The notes below the pieces were generated by a model, which was given only the letters and a program-made list of their open reading frames with translations, had not been told where the DNA came from and searched no databases. The position numbers and the translations under genes were made by a program. Shown here in pieces: positions 1 to 5,324 of a stretch of DNA of 5,324 nt. Origin of the DNA: an uncultured Porphyromonadaceae bacterium (GTDB lineage: Bacteria; Bacteroidota; Bacteroidia; Bacteroidales; Muribaculaceae); assembly GCA_947176545.1 (NCBI GenBank), contig CAMWRB010000105.1, forward strand, positions 1 to 5,324, written 5' to 3'. Numbering within the stretch: the stretch's first letter is position 1; each line of letters opens with the position of its first letter.

Positions 1-30
1 AATTTAATCAATACATATAAAATAAAAACA

Positions 31-990
31 ATGGATACTTCGGCCAACAATTTTTCTGACCTCAATGATGAAGGCCTCAAACGGGAGATAGCACGATTGA
101 AGCGTGAGAAGAATGCTCTGATAATGGCTCACTATTATCAGCGTGACGAGATACAGGAGATAGCCGACTTCATAGGCGACTCGCTGGCGCTCGCCCGGCA
201 GGCGGCCCTTACTGATGCCGATGTCATTGTAATGTGTGGTGTGCACTTCATGGGTGAGACAGCAAAAATACTATGTCCGGACAAGGTGGTCATCGTCCCG
301 GACATCAATGCCGGATGTTCGCTCGCCGACAGTTGTCCTCCCGATGAATTTGAGAAATTTGTATCGCAACATCCCGACCATACTGTGGTAAGCTATGTCA
401 ATACATCGGCTGCCGTCAAGGCCAATACCGATATAGTCGTCACTTCGGGCAACGCGCGCAAGGTTATAGATTCACTCCCGGCCGATGAGAAAATCATATT
501 CGGTCCCGACCATAATCTCGGAGAATATATCAACAGCGTGACCGGACGCAATATGCTCCTTTGGAACGGAGCGTGCCATGTCCATGACCGCTTTTCGGTC
601 GAAAAGATTATAGCACTAAAGAAGGAGCATCCGGAGGCTAAAATCCTCGTGCATCCGGAATGCCGCCGTCCTCTGCAGCTCATAGCCGACAAGGTGGGTT
701 CGACAGCGGCACTCCTCGAATATGCCGCCTCTGACCCGGCTCAGGAGTTTATAGTGGTCACGGAGTCGGGCATTCTGTTCGAGATGCAGAGAAAGTGCCC
801 CGGCAAGACCTTTATACCCGCTCCGGCCGATGACATAGAATGTGCCTGCAATCAGTGTGAGTATATGAAGCTCAATACTCTCCGCAAGGTTTACGAAGCC
901 CTGCGCGACGGCAAACCGGAAATAAATGTAGACCCCGAAATAGCAGCACGGGCTGTGAAGTCCATCAACCGTATGCTTGAACTCTCCTGA
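31..990 (+). CDS. nadA: Quinolinate synthase NadA
   Basis: This 319-residue cytoplasmic [4Fe-4S] enzyme condenses iminoaspartate (from NadB) with dihydroxyacetone phosphate to give quinolinate in de novo NAD synthesis. Visible family motifs are IMAHYYQ (residues 31-37), AGCSLADSCP (94-103), GPDHNLGEYI (158-167), NGACHVHDRF (179-188), HPEC (208-211), VTESGILF (243-250) and CACNQCEYMKLNTL (271-284). By alignment from memory with the E. coli protein, the cluster ligands are Cys96, Cys181 and Cys276; the extra Cys271 and Cys273 form a CxCxxC group where E. coli has CxxCxxC. The length lies between the T. maritima (about 298) and E. coli (347) proteins, so the gene looks full length. The ATG at 31 is preceded by an A/T-rich leader with no Shine-Dalgarno sequence, as is common in Bacteroidetes. 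Only 30 bp of upstream DNA are visible, so its promoter and any upstream operon partner cannot be judged. nadB and nadC are not nearby downstream. Confidence 0.97.
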   Translation: MDTSANNFSDLNDEGLKREIARLKREKNALIMAHYYQRDEIQEIADFIGDSLALARQAALTDADVIVMCGVHFMGETAKILCPDKVVIVPDINAGCSLADSCPPDEFEKFVSQHPDHTVVSYVNTSAAVKANTDIVVTSGNARKVIDSLPADEKIIFGPDHNLGEYINSVTGRNMLLWNGACHVHDRFSVEKIIALKKEHPEAKILVHPECRRPLQLIADKVGSTAALLEYAASDPAQEFIVVTESGILFEMQRKCPGKTFIPAPADDIECACNQCEYMKLNTLRKVYEALRDGKPEINVDPEIAARAVKSINRMLELS

Positions 991-1005
991 ACAGCTGTAT
1001 AGATA

Positions 1006-1038
1006 CGCCCCGGCATCGTCAAGTCGCGTGCCGGGGTG
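1006..1038 (+). terminator. GC-rich hairpin between nadA and the methyltransferase gene
   Basis: CGCCCCGGCA (1006-1015) pairs with TGCCGGGGTG (1029-1038): a 10-bp stem with one G-T wobble and a 13-nt loop, starting 15 nt after the nadA stop codon. It is stable enough to be an intrinsic terminator, but the sequence after it is CATATATAAT, not a T run, and the other strand has no T run either. It may therefore be a weak or partial terminator, or a 3'-end stability/processing hairpin of the nadA message that lets some transcription pass into the next gene 24 bp downstream. Confidence 0.55.
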
Positions 1039-1061
1039 CATATATAATAAGATATCTGTTG

Positions 1062-1628
1062 ATGGGTAGAAAAAAGAATATAATAGAGCTGACGCGTATC
1101 ACGGAGACCGAGTATCACCGGATAGCCAAAAAGCCTCTCTCACTCATGGCCGACAATGTACGCTCCATGATGAACATAGGCTCCATGCTGCGTACTGCCG
1201 ACGCCTTCAATATACGGGAAATGCTTATGGCCGGTATATCCGCCGTACCTCCTCATCCCGAAATATCCAAGACAGCTCTCGGTGCCGAAAACAGTGTAAG
1301 CTGGAGATATGTGTCCGATGCAGTGGAAGAGGTAAAGAGAATGAAGGCGGAGGGCGTGCGTATAGCAGTCCTCGAACAGACGCATGGCAGCATTCCACTG
1401 GCCGACTTCAATCCCGACCGATATCCCCGTTACTTTGATAATAACATCGAATGGTTGCTTGTAGTCGGCAATGAAGTGACCGGTGTGGCGCAGGAGATTG
1501 TAGACCTCGCCGATGCGGCGTTGGAAATCCCGATGTATGGGGTGAAGCACTCGCTCAATGTAGCTGTAAGCGCCGGCATAGCATTATGGCATCTCACTAA
1601 TCATCTGTCAGAGCGACATCCATCCTGA
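1062..1628 (+). CDS. TrmH/SpoU-family RNA 2'-O-methyltransferase
   Basis: The 188-residue product is a SAM-dependent ribose 2'-O-methyltransferase of the SpoU (SPOUT, trefoil-knot) class, acting on tRNA or rRNA in the cytoplasm. The three family motifs are present: motif 1 NVRSMMNIGSMLRTADAF (32-49, with Asn38 and Arg44), motif 2 VVGNEVTGV (134-142) and motif 3 IPMYGVKHSLNVAVSAG (156-172). Motifs 2 and 3 resemble those of TrmH (Gm18 of tRNA), but the exact target base cannot be read from sequence. It lacks the N-terminal L30e-like substrate domain of RlmB-type members and is little more than the catalytic core with a short basic N-terminus (MGRKKN). The ATG at 1062 is preferred to the in-frame TTG at 1059, which would add one residue. 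No Shine-Dalgarno sequence precedes it. It is co-directional with nadA (71-bp gap with hairpin), and its last 32 bp overlap the end of the convergent SDR gene. Confidence 0.93.
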   Translation: MGRKKNIIELTRITETEYHRIAKKPLSLMADNVRSMMNIGSMLRTADAFNIREMLMAGISAVPPHPEISKTALGAENSVSWRYVSDAVEEVKRMKAEGVRIAVLEQTHGSIPLADFNPDRYPRYFDNNIEWLLVVGNEVTGVAQEIVDLADAALEIPMYGVKHSLNVAVSAGIALWHLTNHLSERHPS

Positions 1629-2337
1629 CCCACAGACGTTCCGGCAGCAACCGCCACAGACTCCTCAGCATACGCCATCGCCAGTCGATGACGGCTCTCC
1701 GTCTACGCTCCACTATAGCTTTAAGTATCCTGTATGCCACATACTCCGCATCCATCTCCATAGGATACCTGCTGTCACTGTCCAATAGCGGAGTGCGAAC
1801 CCATCCCGGGAGTATTTCAGTCAGCTTGACATCCACATTTTCGGAGTTAGCCAGCTGCTCTAACGCCACCATATAGCCGGTGTCAAAGGCCTTAGAGGCG
1901 GAGTAGGCGGCCAACCGTCCTATACCTTTGGTGCCCGCCACAGAGCTGACAGCAACTATCTGACCTGCCCGGCTGTTATCGCGGAAATAGCCGTAAGCCG
2001 CCGACAGCATTCGTGCGAATCCACTCGCATTGGTATTGACAACCTCCGCTTCAGTCTGAGGATTGAGGTCAGCATTATCACGCAAAATGCCCGATACATG
2101 GACATAGATATCCATACCCCCGGTCTTATCTATAAGCTCGTTAAGTTTGGCAGGTGCATCCCGGTGAGTTATATCTATCGACATATATTCCACCACTTCG
2201 GGATATTTACCCTTGAGCGCATGCAGGCGTTCGGTGTGACGTGCCGCCAGACCTACGCGCACACCGCGTGAGGCCAGCATCTCAGCCAGTTCCAGACCGA
2301 TTCCCGATGAAGCCCCCATAATGATAATTCTTTTCAT
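1597..2337 (-). CDS. Short-chain dehydrogenase/reductase (SDR family oxidoreductase)
   Basis: The 246-residue protein is a classical-length SDR with a Rossmann fold, an NAD(P)-dependent oxidoreductase of unknown substrate. Visible are the cofactor glycine motif GASSGIG (8-14), Asp55 in SIDIT (53-57, adenine-side position), NTNASG (101-106, probable structural/catalytic Asn103), Ser132 in VSSVAG, and YSASK (145-149) supplying Tyr145 and Lys149; the Ser-Tyr spacing of 13 is normal. Arg33 after the second strand suggests an NADPH preference (inference). The usual NNAG motif is replaced by HVSG (80-83). LPGWVRTPL (176-184) is the usual post-strand-6 segment. The C-terminus (about 208-239) is rich in Arg and Trp and looks like an amphipathic basic helix that could touch membrane or lipid. 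The start codon abuts a 27-bp inverted repeat, and its leader has no Shine-Dalgarno sequence. Its end overlaps the convergent methyltransferase gene. The protease gene is divergent, 408 bp away. Confidence 0.93.
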   Translation of the reverse strand: MKRIIIMGASSGIGLELAEMLASRGVRVGLAARHTERLHALKGKYPEVVEYMSIDITHRDAPAKLNELIDKTGGMDIYVHVSGILRDNADLNPQTEAEVVNTNASGFARMLSAAYGYFRDNSRAGQIVAVSSVAGTKGIGRLAAYSASKAFDTGYMVALEQLANSENVDVKLTEILPGWVRTPLLDSDSRYPMEMDAEYVAYRILKAIVERRRRAVIDWRWRMLRSLWRLLPERLWVRMDVALTDD

Positions 2338-2363
2338 AAGTAGATGTTTAAAATTAGTTTATA
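2337..2363. repeat. Left 27-bp inverted repeat
   Basis: This arm is the exact reverse complement (27 of 27 bases) of 2504-2530. It begins TAAGTAGATG and ends TTAGTTTATA. Its outermost base is the first base of the SDR start codon on the minus strand, so the whole immediate leader of that gene is repeat sequence. Identity stops abruptly on both sides (2336 against 2531, and 2364 against 2503, do not pair). The match was confirmed base by base; its function is open (see the 140-bp core entry). Confidence 0.9.
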
Positions 2364-2377
2364 TTAAATGTTAATTC

Positions 2378-2394
2378 AGTAGATGAAGTTTATA
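2378..2394 (+). repeat. Degenerate partial copy of the inverted repeat
   Basis: AGTAGATG (2378-2385) and AGTTTATA (2387-2394) repeat, in the same order and orientation, the outer (2339-2346) and inner (2356-2363) blocks of the left repeat, but with one base between them instead of nine. The block 2387-2398 is also a 12-bp inverted match to 2500-2511, extending four bases past the right repeat. It looks like an internally shortened relic of the same sequence or a second protein-binding half-site. Confidence 0.6.
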
Positions 2395-2482
2395 CTTATC
2401 CCACTTTTCTTTTTGGTGCAATTCTGACTTTTCATCAGTCATGTAGCCCGATACATTCCTTCTTTAAAGTCAAAATATCACT

Positions 2483-2490
2483 CAAAAATA
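2483..2490 (-). promoter_or_regulatory. Candidate -7 element for the SDR gene
   Basis: The minus-strand sequence is TATTTTTG, an exact fit to TAnnTTTG, the -7 element read by the Bacteroidetes primary sigma factor. A start site would fall a few bases further left, near 2476, giving an SDR leader of about 140 nt. No clear TTTG -33 element is seen at the expected spacing, and the region is A/T-rich, so chance occurrence is possible. Confidence 0.4.
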
Positions 2491-2503
2491 AAAGCAATCT
2501 AAG

Positions 2504-2530
2504 TATAAACTAATTTTAAACATCTACTTA
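2504..2530. repeat. Right 27-bp inverted repeat
   Basis: This arm is the exact reverse complement of 2337-2363, beginning TATAAACTAA and ending CATCTACTTA. It ends 215 bp before the protease start codon. Beyond it the flanking sequence (GCATATTC) is unlike the SDR coding sequence beyond the left arm, so the pair is not a larger duplicated gene end. Confidence 0.9.
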
Positions 2531-2683
2531 GCATATTCTTAGCTTGTACTCTTATACTTATATAAACCATCCAAGGCTAATAAAAGATTAGAGAATGAAA
2601 TATGTACTTCATGAAAATATGCAACACTTATTGCAATAAATGTTAATACAGGGTAAAAATAGCGGAATATGAGAATATTTTCT
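2531..2683. other. A/T-rich non-coding stretch upstream of the protease promoter
   Basis: No credible gene is seen here. The stretch holds TTATACTTAT (2552-2561), which repeats 2390-2399 in the repeat-bounded core, an 8-bp palindrome TTCATGAA (2608-2615), and a 12-bp palindrome at 2628-2639. It is best described as the upstream regulatory region of the protease gene. Confidence 0.5.
2628..2639. promoter_or_regulatory. 12-bp perfect palindrome, possible operator
   Basis: TTATTGCAATAA is a perfect palindrome ending 44 bp upstream of the protease -7 element, a position usual for an activator site. TGCAA recurs at 2620-2624, one turn away. The composition is A/T-rich, so it could be chance, and no regulator is identified. 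Confidence 0.3.
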
Positions 2684-2691
2684 TATATTTG
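2684..2691 (+). promoter_or_regulatory. -7 promoter element of the M6 protease gene
   Basis: TATATTTG fits the Bacteroidetes TAnnTTTG -7 consensus exactly. Transcription would begin near 2697-2700, giving a leader of about 47-50 nt. No good TTTG -33 box is visible about 20 bp upstream, so the promoter may depend on an activator. Translation starts at the ATG at 2746 after an A-rich leader (CCAAACATAAAAA) without a Shine-Dalgarno sequence. Confidence 0.7.
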
Positions 2692-2745
2692 CACGTTACA
2701 CACGATGCTAATCAAGCATATATTATAATTAACCAAACATAAAAA

Positions 2746-5232
2746 ATGAATCTGAAATCTTTACTTCTGACAGGTGTGGCCACCATGACGGCTCTCTCCG
2801 CTATGGCCATTCCTGCACGCAAGGGTGAACGCACTTTCACTCAGACCGACGGGACAGTCATCACCGTCAATCTTGTTGGTGACGAACATCATCACGCTTA
2901 CGTCACCACCGACGGTCTCGCCCTTCAGCGCGGTACCGACGGTAATCTGCAGTATGCCACAGTAGCCGGTGCTTCCGGCATAGTTGCCCACAACATCGGT
3001 CAGCGAACAGCTGCCGAGGCCGCATTTATCCTCAATAATGTGGATAATCTCCAGGCATCAAAGGTAATTGCACGTCAGCGTGCCAAGGCTCCTCGCAAGT
3101 CTCCCATCCGCAAGGCCTCGCAGGTGCCCAACAACGGCACTCCCCGTGTACCCATTCTGTTGGTGCAGTACAAGGATAAAAAATTTATTGACAGCGACCC
3201 CAAGGCAACATTTGATGCTTTCTTTGCCGAGGGTGCTACAAGTGCCCATCAGTATTTTGCCGACCAGTCCAACGGCAAGTATACACCGCAGTTTGATGTC
3301 TACGGCCCGTATACTCTCGCCAATAACCGCAAATATTACGGCGGTAATGATTACAATGGTAATGACCAGCGTCTCGGTGAAATGGTGGCCGAGGGTTGCG
3401 AAGGACTCAACTCCAAGATAGACTTCAGCAAATATGACAACGACGGCGACGGAGTATGCGATGTTGTCATAGTACTCTATGCCGGTGATGGTGAAGCTTC
3501 ATCATACGAGGATGATGCCGAAGACAGTGTATGGCCCTGTCAGTGGGATTTGTATTCCAGCGATTACGGTAAGACACTCCGTCTCGACAATACCTATATA
3601 AACTCATTCGCTGTATTCAACGAGGCTAACGGACAGAATATTAACAAAATTGATGGTGTTGGTACATTCTGTCACGAGTTCTCACACTGTATGGGCCTGC
3701 CCGACTTCTATGACACTAATTACGGAGGTCACTTCGGTATGGCTCATTGGTCGTTGATGGACTACGGCAGCTACAACAACGATGGCTATACACCCATAGG
3801 ATATTCCGCATACGAAAAGGAATTCATGGGATGGATTGAAATTCCCGAAGTTGAGGAGAATACATATTATACTCTCCCTGTCTTCAACCAGAAGAATATC
3901 GAGACCGACCAAGCTGTTAAAATAACCAACAGCAAAAATAAAAATGAGTATTATGTCATTGAAAACCGTGCGCGTCAGGGATGGGATAAATACATGCCTG
4001 CTGACGGTCTGCTGATTTATCACGTAGACTATCTCGAATCAGCATGGACACAAAACTGCGTAAATGACTATGACACACAGCGTATGTCTCCGATTCCGGC
4101 CGATAATGAACTTAAGATTAGCAAGTACACCTATTACGGTCAAACATATTATGAGGTAGACGAGACAAGCCTGCTCGGCGACCTCTGGCCAAATCTATCT
4201 CACAATGCCACCGAGCTTACCGATACCTCCACACCGGCTGCATCAGTCCACACCGGCGGATATATGGGCAAACCCATCACCGAAATGGAGCGTAACAGCG
4301 ACGGTACCATCTCATTCTGGGCAATGAAGGCACCCATTCCTTCAGTGAGCAAACCGCATTCACTCACACACATACCCGAAGATGTGGATGCAGTGACTCT
4401 CTCATGGCAGCCCGGTGACGATACTGATGTCACATATACCATCGACATCAAAAACCATAAGGAGGTAACATGTACCAAAGTCATGGAAGCCGACTTCTCC
4501 GCTGACGACCAGGGCTGGAATACAACCGACGGATATGCCAAAGTCGAAGATGGCGCATTTAAGTTAGGTTCCGGCAAACAGATGGGTACTATCGTATCAC
4601 CGGCTTTCAATACAGACGAAAGCGGCATAGTGAGCGTGGTCTTCAATGCCAAATATTATGGTTCTGACGGCAGCAGCGTCGGTGTATCACTGCTCGACAA
4701 CCGTGGAAACGAAATAGATTACAATGAAATAGACCTCGGTGCCTCATACGATACCTATACTGTATATTTTGAAACAAGGGGTATTTCCTCCGCTAAAGTA
4801 GCATTCTCATGTATCCAGAACAAGAAGCGTCTCTATATCCGTGATGCGGTTATCTACAACGGTCTCTACGAAGAGGGAGCACTCAGAGCCGCCGGTACAT
4901 CCGTTCAGGCTGATGATGATGACTTCTCACTGACCGTCAACGGCCACAACACCACAAGCTATACCATAAGAGGTATCAAACCCGGAGTAATCTACGAATG
5001 CCGCGTCAAGGCTGTGCCCAACGATGCCGAAAGTTTCATGGAGAGTCCCTGGAGCGAAACCTACAGCTTCGAGCACACCGGCACGACCACAGTCACCATC
5101 ACTCTCCCGACTGTAGAAACAGCCCACTATTATACCCTTCAAGGTATATACCTCGGCACAAAGTGTCCCGCCGCTCCCGGCATCTACATCCGCAAGACAA
5201 CCGAACGCGTCGAAAAGCTCAACATCCGCTAA
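2746..5232 (+). CDS. Secreted M6-family metalloprotease (immune inhibitor A-like), multidomain
   Basis: The 828-residue precursor is an exported zinc endopeptidase. Residues 1-21 form a Sec signal peptide (Lys4, hydrophobic core, probable cleavage after AMA). Residues 27-75 look like an M6 propeptide, followed by a basic linker (110-123) that may be a processing site. The peptidase runs from about 133 to 526. It has zinc motif HEFSHCMGLPD (310-320: His310, Glu311, His314, probable third ligand Asp320), a SLMDYGSY Met-turn-like segment (336-343) and a DxDxDGxxD calcium loop (231-239) typical of M6 enzymes. An Fn3-like domain begins near 533, is interrupted by a jelly-roll-like segment (about 578-707) and resumes at about 724-778. 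The last 35 residues (YYTLQG and PGIYI) resemble Bacteroidetes C-terminal sorting tails, perhaps type IX secretion. The substrate is unknown; host or dietary protein is plausible. The gene looks intact and probably monocistronic, between its own promoter and a hairpin. Confidence 0.95.
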   Translation: MNLKSLLLTGVATMTALSAMAIPARKGERTFTQTDGTVITVNLVGDEHHHAYVTTDGLALQRGTDGNLQYATVAGASGIVAHNIGQRTAAEAAFILNNVDNLQASKVIARQRAKAPRKSPIRKASQVPNNGTPRVPILLVQYKDKKFIDSDPKATFDAFFAEGATSAHQYFADQSNGKYTPQFDVYGPYTLANNRKYYGGNDYNGNDQRLGEMVAEGCEGLNSKIDFSKYDNDGDGVCDVVIVLYAGDGEASSYEDDAEDSVWPCQWDLYSSDYGKTLRLDNTYINSFAVFNEANGQNINKIDGVGTFCHEFSHCMGLPDFYDTNYGGHFGMAHWSLMDYGSYNNDGYTPIGYSAYEKEFMGWIEIPEVEENTYYTLPVFNQKNIETDQAVKITNSKNKNEYYVIENRARQGWDKYMPADGLLIYHVDYLESAWTQNCVNDYDTQRMSPIPADNELKISKYTYYGQTYYEVDETSLLGDLWPNLSHNATELTDTSTPAASVHTGGYMGKPITEMERNSDGTISFWAMKAPIPSVSKPHSLTHIPEDVDAVTLSWQPGDDTDVTYTIDIKNHKEVTCTKVMEADFSADDQGWNTTDGYAKVEDGAFKLGSGKQMGTIVSPAFNTDESGIVSVVFNAKYYGSDGSSVGVSLLDNRGNEIDYNEIDLGASYDTYTVYFETRGISSAKVAFSCIQNKKRLYIRDAVIYNGLYEEGALRAAGTSVQADDDDFSLTVNGHNTTSYTIRGIKPGVIYECRVKAVPNDAESFMESPWSETYSFEHTGTTTVTITLPTVETAHYYTLQGIYLGTKCPAAPGIYIRKTTERVEKLNIR

Positions 5233-5274
5233 CCCTCCCGAAACCAAAACTCTCAGAAAGAGTATCACCAATAA

Positions 5275-5308
5275 GAAGGGGTGCGACCATCCGAAGTCGC
5301 ACCCCTTC
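5275..5308 (+). terminator. Perfect 13-bp hairpin after the protease gene
   Basis: GAAGGGGTGCGAC (5275-5287) pairs perfectly with GTCGCACCCCTTC (5296-5308) around an 8-nt loop, 42 nt past the stop codon. It is the probable transcription end of the protease gene. No T run follows (CGCATATAAATATGAT to the window end), so termination may be imperfect, or the hairpin may mainly protect the 3' end. The symmetric stem could also serve a convergent gene beyond the window. Confidence 0.75.
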
Positions 5309-5324
5309 CGCATATAAATATGAT

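Larger units (their letters stand above)
2364..2503. other. 140-bp core bounded by perfect 27-bp inverted repeats
   Basis: The core has no coding sequence. It is A/T-rich and contains, on the minus strand, TATTTTTG (2483-2490), which fits the Bacteroidetes -7 consensus TAnnTTTG and points toward the SDR gene. It also holds a degenerate partial copy of the flanking repeat at 2378-2394. The arrangement of inverted repeats, short core and promoter between divergent genes resembles phase-variable invertible promoters known from Bacteroides. The repeats also start and end in TA, as expected of a short Tc1/IS630-type MITE after TA target duplication. No invertase or transposase is in the window. 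Both readings are inference; the repeat geometry itself is observed. Confidence 0.45.

Noticed and set aside
1059..1061. TTG as the methyltransferase start codon
   Set aside because: The ATG directly after it is in frame and is the commoner codon; the choice changes only one residue.
393..1118. Several open frames on the minus strand opposite nadA and the following gap
   Set aside because: They overlap a confidently identified NadA with intact family motifs, show no recognisable domains, and have the composition expected of antisense shadows.
2408..2415. TCTTTTTG on the plus strand as a second -7 element facing the protease
   Set aside because: It lacks the A of TAnnTTTG, and a better element (2684-2691) lies at a normal distance from the start codon.
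2337..2530. CRISPR repeats or a phage attachment site
   Set aside because: The repeats are inverted, only two full copies exist, and no cas, integrase or tRNA sequence is present.
2705..2719. Small hairpin ATGCT/AGCAT in the protease leader
   Set aside because: A 5-bp stem with a 5-nt loop is expected by chance in A/T-rich DNA and is too weak to claim a regulatory role.
2338..2745. A riboswitch or small RNA gene in the divergent intergenic region
   Set aside because: No known aptamer core or GC-stable multi-stem fold could be recognised; the only strong structure is the 27-bp inverted repeat pair.
3068..3421. A 117-codon plus-strand frame inside the protease gene
   Set aside because: It lies out of frame within the M6 propeptide and catalytic region, has no recognisable domain and no promoter of its own; it is a shadow.
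3436..3462. EF-hand-like DxDxDGxxD in the protease as a dockerin
   Set aside because: A single such loop before the zinc motif is a normal feature of M6 peptidases; dockerins need paired repeats, normally near a terminus.

Overview
The window carries four complete protein-coding genes and reads as chromosomal DNA of a member of the order Bacteroidales, most likely a gut lineage such as Muribaculaceae or Prevotella/Bacteroides relatives; the family assignment is an inference. The evidence is a perfect TAnnTTTG-type -7 element before the protease gene, A/T-rich leaders without Shine-Dalgarno sequences before every start codon, Bacteroidetes-like NadA and SDR proteins, and a protease whose short C-terminal tail resembles the sorting tails of secreted Bacteroidetes proteins.

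Layout. Positions 31-990 (+) encode quinolinate synthase NadA, the iron-sulfur enzyme of de novo NAD synthesis. A 71-bp gap holding a strong GC hairpin follows. Positions 1062-1628 (+) encode a small SpoU/TrmH-family RNA 2'-O-methyltransferase. Its 3' end overlaps by 32 bp the end of a convergent gene at 1597-2337 (-), a short-chain dehydrogenase/reductase (SDR). A 408-bp A/T-rich divergent intergenic region (2338-2745) separates the SDR gene from a long secreted multidomain M6-family (immune inhibitor A-like) metalloprotease at 2746-5232 (+). That gene is followed by a perfect 13-bp hairpin, probably its terminator.

How the genes work together. nadA and the methyltransferase gene are co-directional and close, but the hairpin between them may partly uncouple them. 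No functional link among NAD synthesis, RNA methylation, the SDR and the protease is evident; the first three look like ordinary housekeeping or accessory metabolism, the last an exported protein. nadB and nadC are not in the window.

The one structure not explained by ordinary genes lies in the divergent intergenic region: two perfect 27-bp inverted repeats (2337-2363 and 2504-2530) bound a 140-bp core. The outer edge of the left repeat touches the SDR start codon, and a degenerate partial copy of the repeat lies inside. It could be an invertible promoter segment, a small MITE-like element with TA ends, or a long-range leader hairpin on the SDR mRNA. The sequence alone does not decide among these. 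No recombinase, transposase, CRISPR array, tRNA or rRNA is present.
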